23,885 nt of DNA from an uncultured Bacillota bacterium (GTDB taxonomy: Bacteria; Bacillota; Clostridia; Peptostreptococcales; Anaerovoracaceae), in contig CAMPBN010000004.1 in assembly GCA_946638265.1 (NCBI GenBank), forward strand, positions 1-23,885, read 5' to 3'. Shown piece after piece: positions 16,018-23,552 of the stretch; the first letter of the stretch is position 1, and every line of letters begins with the position of its first letter. Under the pieces are notes generated by a model. The model had not been told where the DNA came from and searched no databases. It worked only from the letters and a program-made list of their open reading frames with translations. The translations under genes were made by a program, and so were the position numbers.

Positions 16018-16941
16018 CTATCTCCACAGCTTCTCCGGATAGATGCCTTTATCCTTCATGGATTGCAAGGCATTTACCACATTTTCCTTGTCTTCTTTGT
16101 ATGTCACTCCATACCATCTGTCAGGTGAGCGCAGCACTTTTACAGTGGCTTTTCCCTCATTAAGAAGTCTTTGTACCGTAAACGGCAGAGGATACTCTTC
16201 CTTCAGCGGATTTTTCATGGCTTTTTCCATAAAGTCTTCCATTCCCGCTTCGGTTTCTCTCATAAAACTTTGGCCAAAGCCCCAGAAATTCATTGAAACC
16301 GGAGTGCCTTCTTCAAGGTCTGTGAAAGTCTTCCCCTCATCTTCCGTATAGCCGATCTTTCCGTCATGTCTCATCACCTTGAGTCTTTCATCTATGCGGG
16401 CAAGATATCCTTTTTCATCTGCACTGCATACGCCTCTTGCCACAGAGCCGTTTTCGGTGAGAGTATTTTCCACATTATAAGCTACCATGCAATACTTATA
16501 TTTTCCTTCTTCCTCTTCCGGAAGATTTGAAAGAAAATCGTACATTACACTAAAGGCTGCAGGGCCGTAATAATCGTCCGCGTTGATTACACAAAACGGA
16601 CCGTCCACAAGATGGCGAGCCGCAAAAACCGCATGGTTTGTACCCCATGGCTTTACTCTTCCTTCCGGCACGCTGTAGCCCTTTGGAATATCCGTCAATT
16701 CCTGGTAGGCATATTTTATATCCAGATATTTATCCGCTCTTCCTTCAATGAGCTTTTTAAAATCTTCTTCGATTTCGTGTTTTATAACGAAGACTACCTT
16801 CTTAAAACCTGCCATCATGGCATCGTACATGGAAAAATCCAGAATGATCTCTCCTTCTTTGCTAATCGGATCCATCTGCTTCAGACCTCCGTATCTTGAT
16901 CCCATTCCGGCTGCCATAATCACTAATGTTGGTTCTTTCAT
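16018..16941 (-). CDS. Nucleotidyltransferase of the sugar-phosphate/NTP-transferase type
   Basis: A 307-residue protein with the Rossmann-like NTP-transferase fold. It shows the nucleotide-binding loop AAGMGSRYGGLKQ (10-22), the uridylyl/thymidylyl-transferase-like KPWGTNHAV (97-105), and the metal site NADDYYG (120-126). The C-terminal part ends with RWYGVTYKEDKENVVNAL. Enzymes of this fold join an NTP to a sugar phosphate or phosphocholine to give an activated precursor for surface polymers. The sequence does not say which, and no glycan or choline genes are adjacent. ATG at 16941 was chosen over an in-frame TTG at 16953, because GGAGG ends 5 bases before it and the TTG falls inside the ribosome site. 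It is set apart from the upstream operon by a strong hairpin. Confidence 0.88.
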   Translation of the reverse strand: MKEPTLVIMAAGMGSRYGGLKQMDPISKEGEIILDFSMYDAMMAGFKKVVFVIKHEIEEDFKKLIEGRADKYLDIKYAYQELTDIPKGYSVPEGRVKPWGTNHAVFAARHLVDGPFCVINADDYYGPAAFSVMYDFLSNLPEEEEGKYKYCMVAYNVENTLTENGSVARGVCSADEKGYLARIDERLKVMRHDGKIGYTEDEGKTFTDLEEGTPVSMNFWGFGQSFMRETEAGMEDFMEKAMKNPLKEEYPLPFTVQRLLNEGKATVKVLRSPDRWYGVTYKEDKENVVNALQSMKDKGIYPEKLWR

Positions 16942-16958
16942 TTCTTCCTCCAAAATTT

Positions 16959-16964
16959 ATTATA
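16959..16964 (-). promoter_or_regulatory. TATAAT just before the nucleotidyltransferase gene
   Basis: A perfect TATAAT on the minus strand directly after the hairpin at 16981-17021. The sequence 17 bases upstream (CTTTTT) is a poor -35, and a start here would place the ribosome site at the very 5' end of the message, as for the HD-GYP gene. It could be a proximal promoter or chance in AT-rich DNA. Confidence 0.35.
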
Positions 16965-16980
16965 ATGTGAAAAGCGTAAC

Positions 16981-17021
16981 AAAAAAGCAAAATACCGCTT
17001 CTTACGAAACGGCATCCTGCT
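16981..17021 (-). terminator. Strong terminator-like hairpin, operon terminator or attenuator
   Basis: On the minus strand AGCAGGATGCCGTTTC pairs with GAAGCGGTATTTTGCT around a GTAA tetraloop (17002-17005), a continuous 16-pair stem if G-U pairs are counted, followed by TTTTT. It lies after the PlsC-like gene and 40 bases before the nucleotidyltransferase start. A candidate promoter lies upstream of it, so it could end the long upstream operon or attenuate the nucleotidyltransferase transcript. Confidence 0.8.
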
Positions 17022-17068
17022 TATTGAAAGTGTTGTGATGAGAAAATTTCAAATTTATTAACAACGCT

Positions 17069-17097
17069 ATACTAACATCTCCGCAATTAAAATGCAA
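17069..17097 (-). promoter_or_regulatory. Candidate promoter upstream of the hairpin
   Basis: On the minus strand TTGCAT (17092-17097) and TAGTAT (17069-17074) are spaced by 17 bases. The -35 and the bases after it (TTGCATTTTAA) equal those of the rpsF promoter. Transcription would start near 17062, giving about 120 bases of leader that includes the terminator-like hairpin. Confidence 0.45.
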
Positions 17098-17190
17098 GAC
17101 TTTTTACAAAAAAGTTATGTTTTTTTGTGACTATTCATTTTAGGGGAGATTTCCGTTTCACTATATGCAATTTCTCTGCTTTTGCAAAGC

Positions 17191-17946
17191 CTAAGGACAT
17201 GCCTGGCCTTGTGGCTCGTATTTGTCGAGCTCATCCCTGATGGTTTTATATACCATATCCGGAATTTCTGCCTGTGCTTTTCTGTCCAATCCTGCAGTCT
17301 CCACAGGCTTATGAATAACGACTGTACACTCCCCGCCCCGAAGGTAGCCCGGCACTTCCAGCATCTGTCGTGTGCCGCTGACCGTAATCGGAACGATAGG
17401 AACCCCCATCTTGAGCGGCGCCTTAAAGGCTCCTTTTTTGAACTCGCCCATGACTCCTGTCTTGCTTCTGGTCCCTTCCGGGAAAATAACAAAAGAATAT
17501 CCTTCTTTCATCATCTCTTCGGCCTTGGTAAAGGTCTTCACGGCAGCCCGCGGATTATCTCTTTCCAGATAAAGGCCGCCCACTGTTGTCACCCAGTCTC
17601 CGTAAAGCGGTACTTTGGACAGCGAATCCTTTGCTATAAAGCCCGCCTGAAGGGTATTAATCGCATAATATATAGCCGGAATATCGGCAAAGCCCTGGTG
17701 ATTGCTTACAAAAAACACAGGTCCTTTTTCCGGGATATTTTCTCTTCCCTTGACGTTGACTTTGGCTTTGAAATTGTGCTCAATGTCGCCTGTCCATATG
17801 TTGATGGCAGCCAGCATCCATTCTCTGGCTTTTTCGTGATCGCCTGCGCTAAGCGCTTTCTTTATTTCTTTTTTGTGCTTTCTTATTTTCCAAAGCTCGC
17901 CGTATACCGAGCACACAGGCCCGATGTTTCGCAAAATTTTTGCCAT
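17191..17946 (-). CDS. PlsC-like 1-acylglycerol-3-phosphate acyltransferase
   Basis: A 251-residue acyltransferase, probably adding the second acyl chain to lysophosphatidic acid to make phosphatidic acid at the membrane. Motif I is NHQGFAD with H83 and D88 (HX4D), motif II includes YLERDNPRAA, motif III is FPEGTRSKTG (155-164), and motif IV is VPIVPITVSG. The N-terminus (MAKILRNIGPVCSVYG) is only mildly hydrophobic. ATG at 17946 is preceded by AGAGGA. It starts 9 bases after the LysR-type gene and is the last gene of the long gyrB-to-plsC run. Lyso-lipid substrates other than lysophosphatidic acid are possible. Confidence 0.92.
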   Translation of the reverse strand: MAKILRNIGPVCSVYGELWKIRKHKKEIKKALSAGDHEKAREWMLAAINIWTGDIEHNFKAKVNVKGRENIPEKGPVFFVSNHQGFADIPAIYYAINTLQAGFIAKDSLSKVPLYGDWVTTVGGLYLERDNPRAAVKTFTKAEEMMKEGYSFVIFPEGTRSKTGVMGEFKKGAFKAPLKMGVPIVPITVSGTRQMLEVPGYLRGGECTVVIHKPVETAGLDRKAQAEIPDMVYKTIRDELDKYEPQGQACP

Positions 17947-17955
17947 TTTTTCCTC

Positions 17956-18873
17956 TTATACTTCGCTCAAAACTTCTTTCAGAGCTTTTATATATTCTTT
18001 CGCCTCTTCGCTCAAAGCAGCTTCCTGGATTTTGATATAACCCAGATGCATATTGTCGATATCGTCGGAAAGAGGCTTGATCACAAGTCTGTCGTCGCCA
18101 TAGCCTTCCGGGATGATACCGCTTCCGGTGGAAAAGGCGTCGGTATTGCAGATGATATTATAAAGTGTGGCACGGTCGCTGATTTCAATGGTTTTGTTAA
18201 AATCATACTTGCCGCCGATGCCCACTTCTTCTTCAAACCCCGGGAGTGATTCTTCTCCCTTTTCAAAAATCACGCAAGGATAGTCTGCCAGTTCTTCCAA
18301 GCTCACTTCGTCCTTGTCTGCCAGCGGATGGCCTTCTCTGAAAAACACATGAGGTTTGACTTCTTTTATCAGCTTAAATTCCAGCTTATTGTCCTGATAT
18401 GTCCTCTGGAGATATCTTTGGGAAATATCCGAATAAAAAAGTATCCCTATCTCGCTTTTCCTGGTGGAAACATCGCTGATAACCTTTGGCATATCACATT
18501 CGATGATTTTGAAATCGTAGCCGATGTCGCCATGCTCTTTCAAAAATTCTACGAATGCTTTCACACAAAAGGAATATCTTTGCATTGACAGAGAAAATCT
18601 TCTGTCGTTCAATTTTCCGCGGCTTTTGTAATATTTGTTCAGCCTTTTTTCCTGCTCCAAAAGCGGGATAATATTGGCGATAAATTCCTGCCCGTCCTCC
18701 GTAACTTCGATTCCCCGGTTGGTGCGGTTGAATATGGTAATTCCCAGCTCTTCTTCCACTTCCTTGATCGCAACAGATATAGTGGACTGGGACATAAAGA
18801 GATTTTTAGCCGCCTGATTGATAGAGCCGCTGTTGTAAATCTCCATTATGTATTTCAGCTGTAATAATGTCAT
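17956..18873 (-). CDS. LysR-family transcriptional regulator
   Basis: A 305-residue regulator. The N-terminal winged helix-turn-helix at about 1-60 shows the family pattern (LKYIMEIYNSGSINQAAKNL, then MSQSTISVAIKEVEEELG and FNRTNRGIEVTEDG). A linker helix follows, then a periplasmic-binding-like effector domain from about 93 to the end. The effector is unknown. GGAGG lies 8 bases before ATG at 18873 and sits in the 13-base gap after the trpS stop. LysR genes are usually divergent from their targets; this one is inside a co-directional run between trpS and the acyltransferase gene, so its targets may lie elsewhere or be the downstream lipid gene. Confidence 0.94.
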   Translation of the reverse strand: MTLLQLKYIMEIYNSGSINQAAKNLFMSQSTISVAIKEVEEELGITIFNRTNRGIEVTEDGQEFIANIIPLLEQEKRLNKYYKSRGKLNDRRFSLSMQRYSFCVKAFVEFLKEHGDIGYDFKIIECDMPKVISDVSTRKSEIGILFYSDISQRYLQRTYQDNKLEFKLIKEVKPHVFFREGHPLADKDEVSLEELADYPCVIFEKGEESLPGFEEEVGIGGKYDFNKTIEISDRATLYNIICNTDAFSTGSGIIPEGYGDDRLVIKPLSDDIDNMHLGYIKIQEAALSEEAKEYIKALKEVLSEV

Positions 18874-18886
18874 TCAGCTTCCTCCG

Positions 18887-19873
18887 CTATTTTCTGCCCA
18901 GGCCAAAGGTTTCGTAAACTCTCTTGAGAGTCTTGTCCGCAATAGTCTGAGCTCTTTCTCTTCCCTGATCCAAAGCGGAAAGCAATTCCTGTGACTTCCT
19001 TATTTCATTGAATTTTTCTCTGATCGGGCGGATTCCGTCGATGGCCACTTCCACCAGATCCTTTTTGAAATCTCCATAGCCATGACCGTCGTACATCTTT
19101 TCGATTTCTTCATGCGTCTTGCCGGAGAATGCACCGTAAATATCCATCAGGTTGGAAATTCCCGGCTTGTTTTCGATATCATATCTCACGATTGCTTCCG
19201 AGTCAGTGGTAGCTTTCATGATAGATTTTTTGATTTTGCTGTCTTCGTCCAGAAGAGAGATACGGGAATGCGGATTTTCCGCAGATTTACTCATCTTTTT
19301 GGTAGGTTCGTCCAGAGCCATTACTCTGGTTCCCTCCCTCATAAATCTTCCTTCCGGTACAACGAAAACTTTTTTGTCAAATCTGTTGTTTATTCTTATT
19401 GCCAGGTCTCTTGTCAGCTCAATGTGCTGTTTCTGGTCATTTCCTACCGGCACAATGTCCGCATCGTAGAGCAGGATATCTGCTGCCATCAAAAGCGGAT
19501 ATGTGAAAAGTCCGGTCGGAGCGGATTCTTTTCCCTTGGCCTTGTCCTTAAACTGCGTCATTCTGGAAAGCTCTCCGGTGTAGGAAGAGCAGGTGAGTAC
19601 CCACGAAAGAGCTGCATGCGCCTGAACTTCAGACTGGATAAAAATCGAAGATTTGGAAGGGTCGATACCCACTGCCATATAAAGGGCTGCGATATCCAGA
19701 TTGTGTTCGCGAAGTTCTTTCGGATCCTGCGGCAAAGTGATGGCATGCTGGTCCACCACGCAGTAGAAACATTCAGCCTCATCCTGCAGCTCTACAAACT
19801 GTTTGAGAGCTCCGAGATAGTTTCCGATGTGCAGATTTCCTGTCGGCTGTACGCCTGAAAATACTCTTTTCAT
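18887..19873 (-). CDS. trpS: Tryptophanyl-tRNA synthetase
   Basis: Class I aminoacyl-tRNA synthetase charging tRNA-Trp, 328 residues, the normal bacterial length. The opening FSGVQPTGNLHIGNYLGAL contains the HIGH-type motif as HIGN (15-18), GNDQKQHIELTRDLA is the tryptophan/ATP site, and KMSKS is at 193-197. ATG at 19873 is preceded by AAGGAGAAG. It begins 33 bases after the sigma factor gene, which leaves no room for the tryptophan T-box leader that often precedes trpS in Clostridia. Expression probably depends on read-through from the gyr/sigma genes or on a promoter hidden in the sigma gene. Confidence 0.97.
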   Translation of the reverse strand: MKRVFSGVQPTGNLHIGNYLGALKQFVELQDEAECFYCVVDQHAITLPQDPKELREHNLDIAALYMAVGIDPSKSSIFIQSEVQAHAALSWVLTCSSYTGELSRMTQFKDKAKGKESAPTGLFTYPLLMAADILLYDADIVPVGNDQKQHIELTRDLAIRINNRFDKKVFVVPEGRFMREGTRVMALDEPTKKMSKSAENPHSRISLLDEDSKIKKSIMKATTDSEAIVRYDIENKPGISNLMDIYGAFSGKTHEEIEKMYDGHGYGDFKKDLVEVAIDGIRPIREKFNEIRKSQELLSALDQGRERAQTIADKTLKRVYETFGLGRK

Positions 19874-19906
19874 AAGTCTTCTCCTTTTATTTTATCTTAA
19901 GCAACT

Positions 19907-20641
19907 CTATCTTCCCATTTCCTTCTCAAATTTTTTGCGAATTTCCTTTTCTGCCCTGGAAATGGTCATTTGCGAAACACCCAGCTCTTTTGCTACTTCC
20001 GACTGGGTTTTGTTTTCGATAAATCTCAGATTGAATATTTTTTTCTGAGTTTCGTTTAATGTCTCAAGTGCATTTTTGATTACTTCCGAAAGCTCCACAC
20101 TTCGGTATCCGCTGTCTTCCACTGCCGTGAATTTTTCAAACGCGGAAGCTTCGCCCTCTTCACCTGCATCCGCAAAAGAGGCATTAAGCGATTGAGTGCT
20201 GTAAGCCTTACTGCTTTCCATCGCGCTTAAGATTTCATCCGGCGGGATTTTCAGAAAAACCGCAATCTCCGTTACCGTCGGCGTTCTTCCCAGTTTTTCC
20301 ATCAATTTTTCTTTTGCGCCGGGGATAAGCGCCGCGATTTCTTTGTGCCTTCTTGGCACCTTGAGACTCCACTCCTTATCCCTGAAATATTTTCGTATTT
20401 CTCCCAGAATGGTCGGTGTAGCAAAACTTGAAAATTCAAAGCCTTTATCTACATCATACCGTTCTACCGCATTAACCAGAGCCAGCGCACCTACCTGGTA
20501 AAGATCCTCATATTCCACGCCTTTATTCAGGTATTTTCGTATGAGGATATCCACCATATAGAGATATTCTTCCACCAGCTCATTACGGATGGAAATGTCG
20601 CCGCTTTCCCGGTAAAGCTTGAATTTTTCAAGATTTGTCAT
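19907..20641 (-). CDS. sigB: SigB/SigF/SigG-family RNA polymerase sigma factor
   Basis: Alternative sigma factor of 244 residues. Region 2 spans about 20-95 (YEDLYQVGALALVNAVERYD, then FEFSSFATPTILGEIRKYFR). Region 3 begins WSLKVPRRHKE and includes LGRTPTVTEIA. Region 4 has LRFIENKTQSEVAKELG then VSQMTISRAEKEIRKKF, a helix-turn-helix for the -35 element. The KVPRRHKE segment is typical of the SigB/SigF/SigG group. The pairing with an upstream RsbW-like gene resembles the general stress SigB system and the spore SigF system. Its place behind gyrA is like the C. difficile sigB locus as I recall it, hence the symbol, but SigF-type function cannot be ruled out. The ATG overlaps the anti-sigma stop by four bases, typical of stoichiometric sigma/anti-sigma production. 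Confidence 0.92.
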   Translation of the reverse strand: MTNLEKFKLYRESGDISIRNELVEEYLYMVDILIRKYLNKGVEYEDLYQVGALALVNAVERYDVDKGFEFSSFATPTILGEIRKYFRDKEWSLKVPRRHKEIAALIPGAKEKLMEKLGRTPTVTEIAVFLKIPPDEILSAMESSKAYSTQSLNASFADAGEEGEASAFEKFTAVEDSGYRSVELSEVIKNALETLNETQKKIFNLRFIENKTQSEVAKELGVSQMTISRAEKEIRKKFEKEMGR

Positions 20642-21045
20642 TTATTCTTCACCATTGTAATACGCTTGTTTCCATCCTCGCGAACTTCCACATCAAAGCT
20701 GTCCATCAGTGTTTCAATGATGACTTTGCTCATGTTGCCTTCTTCCGGACAATTCATGCAATACTTGAAATTTTCGCGATCTATGGTGCCGCAGCTGCAA
20801 AAATCCGACACCACTATGGTCATTTCTTTCTCCCCGGGCTCTACTTCTATTTCGTAGCTTTCGCTGAAACCGCCCGAATGGCCGTGGCAAGCGATGAGTT
20901 TGCAAGCCTCTTCCACTGCCACTTTGATATCATCGGTCTGATCGACATCATAACCGGCGTTGGTGGCAAGTGCCCCCAGCGCCATTCTTACCATTTGAAG
21001 ATATTCCGGTTTTCCGGGAATGTTGAATTTTATTTTATCATTCAT
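20638..21045 (-). CDS. RsbW/SpoIIAB-like anti-sigma factor with degenerate ATP site and Cys cluster
   Basis: A 135-residue protein aligned by eye to RsbW/SpoIIAB GHKL-type serine kinases, which hold sigma factors inactive and phosphorylate RsbV/SpoIIAA. Matching landmarks are IKVAVEEACKLIACHG (41-56 region), the buried strand TIVVSD (76-81) and IIETLMDSFDVE (109-120). E46 of the N-box is kept, but the Asn position is L50. The G1 box DxGxG reads D81-F-C83-S-C85-G, and the ATP-lid area carries C96-M-N-C99; C48, C53, H54 and H56 are also near. These changes should destroy Mg-ATP binding and could form a metal or disulfide site. It starts 12 bases after gyrA, with AAGGAA upstream, and overlaps the sigma gene. 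No rsbV gene is present. Anti-sigma role comes mainly from context. Confidence 0.8.
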   Translation of the reverse strand: MNDKIKFNIPGKPEYLQMVRMALGALATNAGYDVDQTDDIKVAVEEACKLIACHGHSGGFSESYEIEVEPGEKEMTIVVSDFCSCGTIDRENFKYCMNCPEEGNMSKVIIETLMDSFDVEVREDGNKRITMVKNK

Positions 21046-21057
21046 CTCGTGTTCCTT

Positions 21058-23535
21058 TTATTCGGCACCATCCTCATCGTCGTCTTCTTTGATGGCCTTT
21101 GCCAGAGTTACGATGTTTGCGTCTTCTTCAACACGCATGATCTTTACTCCCTGAGTAGCTCTGCCCAGTCTTGAAATCTCGGAAGCCTTGATTCTGATGA
21201 TGATCCCGTCTGAATTGATAAGCATTACTTCATCGTCTTCTGCAACTACCATTGCACCGATGAGCTCGCCCGTTCTCTTAAACTTGGCCTTATCGTAAGT
21301 GAGCAATCCCTTACCGCCGCGTTTTTGAATCTTATATTCGGAAACCGGCGTTCTCTTACCAAATCCGTTCTTAGTCACTACCAGAAGTTCTTCCTGCGGC
21401 TGAACCAGTTCCATTGAAACGACTTCATCGTCGCCTTCAAGTTCGATGGCTCTCACGCCGCCGGCAATTCTTCCCATAGGACGAACGTCTTCTTCGGAGA
21501 AGCTGATGCACTTACCGTTCTTGGTAACGATAATGACATTGTCCGTACCGCTGGTCTGCTTGATGCCCACCAGTTCGTCGCCTTCCTTGAGGGAAATGGC
21601 AATAAGTCCGGATTTTCTGCCGTTATCAAACTGCGCCAGAGAAGTTTTCTTGATGGTTCCCTGTTTGGTGACTGCGATGAGATACTTGTCGTCGGCAAAT
21701 TCCTGGACAGGCATAACAGCCGAAATTCTTTCCTTTTGCATCAGCGACAGGAAGTTTACGGCAGGCGTCCCCTTGGCGGTACGTGCTGCTTCCGGTATCT
21801 CGTAAGCCTTCATCTTGTAGGCTTTTCCCGTATTTGTAAAGAACATCAGATAGTCGTGCGTGGACGTGATTATCAGATTCTTTACAAAGTCGTTTTCTCT
21901 GGTGGTAAGAGCTGTGATACCCTTGCCGCCGCGTCTTTGCGTCTTATAGGTATCAGCCGGCACTCTCTTGATGTAGCCCAGATGTGTCAGGGTGACAGCC
22001 ACCTTTTCTTCTTCCACCAGATCCTCTTCGTCGAATTCTTCTTCGGCAGCAACGATCTTGGTGCGGCGCTTGTCTCCCCACTTGCCCTTTACTTCCAAAA
22101 GCTCGTCCTTAACCACGCCCATCAGGAGATGTTCGTCAGCCAGGAGGGACTCGAAATAAGCAATCTTTTTCTTTAATTCTTCATATTCGTTTTCCAGCTT
22201 TTCTCTTTCCAAACCCTGCAGACGGGCAAGTCTCATGTCCAGAATTGCCTGTGCCTGGATTTCGGAAAGGCCAAAGCGCTCCATCAGCTTTTCTTTGGCG
22301 TCGTTATATGAAGATCTGATCAGCTTGATGATCTCGTCGATATTGTCGAGGGCGATGCGCAAGCCTTCCAAAATGTGGGCTCTTGCCTCTGCCTTCTTCT
22401 TATCGTAGATGGTTCTTCTTGTTACTACTTCCTTCTGGTGCTTCAGGTATTCTTCCAGCATCTGCTTCAGATTCAGCACCTTCGGCTGTCCGTCCACCAG
22501 CGCCAGCATGATCATGGAGATAGACTCCTGCAGCGGCGTATGTTTGAACAGACGGTTAAGCATAATCTGCGGATTTACGTCTTTTTTGAGCTCTATTACC
22601 ACGCGAACACCTTCACGGTTGGATTCGTCGGTAATATTGGAAATACCTTCAAGACGCTTGTCCTTTACCATGTCCGCAATTTTGAGGACCATGGCTGCTT
22701 TATTCACCTGGTAAGGAATCTCCGTAACAACGATCTGCTGCTTGCCTCTGTTTGTTTCTTCGATCTCACAAACGGATCTTACGATTACCTTTCCTGTACC
22801 TTTTCTGTATGCTTCCCTTGCACCGTTTTTACCCATGATGAGGGCTCCGGTCGGGAAGTCAGGACCTTTTACGGTCTTGATCAGCTCTTCGATATCAATG
22901 TCAGGATCGTCTATGATCTGCACACATGCGTCGATGACGTCGCTGAGATTGTGCGGCGGAATGGATGTGGCCATACCTACCGCGATACCGTTACTTCCGT
23001 TAACCAGAAGGTTTGGAATACGTGAAGGCAGTACCGTCGGTTCCTTTTCTTCTTCATCGAAGTTCGGAACAAAATCTACGGTTTCTTTGTCCAGATCTCG
23101 CAGCATTTCCAGCGCCATCGGGGACATTCTTGCCTCGGTGTAACGCATTGCTGCCGCGCCGTCTCCGTCCATGGAACCGAAGTTTCCGTGGCCGTCCACC
23201 AGCGGGTATCTCATATTAAAGCCCTGAGCCAGTCTTACCATGGCATCATATATCGAGCTGTCGCCGTGAGGGTGGTATTTACCCATTACTTCACCCACGA
23301 TACGGGCTGATTTTTTATGTGGTTTGTCCGGGGTTACACCCAGCTCGCTCATTCCGTAAAGAATTCTTCTGTGAACCGGCTTGAGGCCGTCTCTTACATC
23401 CGGAAGAGCTCTTCCTACGATAACGCTCATCGCATAGTCGATGTAGGAGTTTTTCATTTCATCGTGAATTTCGTGCTGGATCATTTTCTGGTCTTCCAGC
23501 AGCGGCATCACTTGTGTCTTGTTGTCCTTCGCCAT
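21058..23535 (-). CDS. gyrA: DNA gyrase subunit A
   Basis: Catalytic subunit of DNA gyrase, which introduces negative supercoils and is the quinolone target; 825 residues, full length. The N-terminal domain has LPDVRDGLKPVHRRILY, the quinolone region YHPHGDSSIYDAMVRLAQ, and the active-site tyrosine Y132 (AAMRYTEAR). At the usual resistance positions the residues are S93 and D97, the susceptible type. The C-terminal beta-pinwheel carries the GyrA box QRRGGKG (533-539), marking it as gyrase and not topoisomerase IV, plus QKRGGKG at 737-743. The tail is acidic (EDDDEDGAE). ATG at 23535 is preceded by AAGGAGGAG. It is 17 bases behind gyrB and 12 before the anti-sigma gene. Confidence 0.98.
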   Translation of the reverse strand: MAKDNKTQVMPLLEDQKMIQHEIHDEMKNSYIDYAMSVIVGRALPDVRDGLKPVHRRILYGMSELGVTPDKPHKKSARIVGEVMGKYHPHGDSSIYDAMVRLAQGFNMRYPLVDGHGNFGSMDGDGAAAMRYTEARMSPMALEMLRDLDKETVDFVPNFDEEEKEPTVLPSRIPNLLVNGSNGIAVGMATSIPPHNLSDVIDACVQIIDDPDIDIEELIKTVKGPDFPTGALIMGKNGAREAYRKGTGKVIVRSVCEIEETNRGKQQIVVTEIPYQVNKAAMVLKIADMVKDKRLEGISNITDESNREGVRVVIELKKDVNPQIMLNRLFKHTPLQESISMIMLALVDGQPKVLNLKQMLEEYLKHQKEVVTRRTIYDKKKAEARAHILEGLRIALDNIDEIIKLIRSSYNDAKEKLMERFGLSEIQAQAILDMRLARLQGLEREKLENEYEELKKKIAYFESLLADEHLLMGVVKDELLEVKGKWGDKRRTKIVAAEEEFDEEDLVEEEKVAVTLTHLGYIKRVPADTYKTQRRGGKGITALTTRENDFVKNLIITSTHDYLMFFTNTGKAYKMKAYEIPEAARTAKGTPAVNFLSLMQKERISAVMPVQEFADDKYLIAVTKQGTIKKTSLAQFDNGRKSGLIAISLKEGDELVGIKQTSGTDNVIIVTKNGKCISFSEEDVRPMGRIAGGVRAIELEGDDEVVSMELVQPQEELLVVTKNGFGKRTPVSEYKIQKRGGKGLLTYDKAKFKRTGELIGAMVVAEDDEVMLINSDGIIIRIKASEISRLGRATQGVKIMRVEEDANIVTLAKAIKEDDDEDGAE

Positions 23536-23552
23536 TTCAAACTCCTCCTTTC

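Noticed and set aside
21058..23535. Quinolone-resistance changes in gyrA
   Set aside because: The residues at the usual positions are Ser93 and Asp97, the susceptible type, so nothing unusual is seen.
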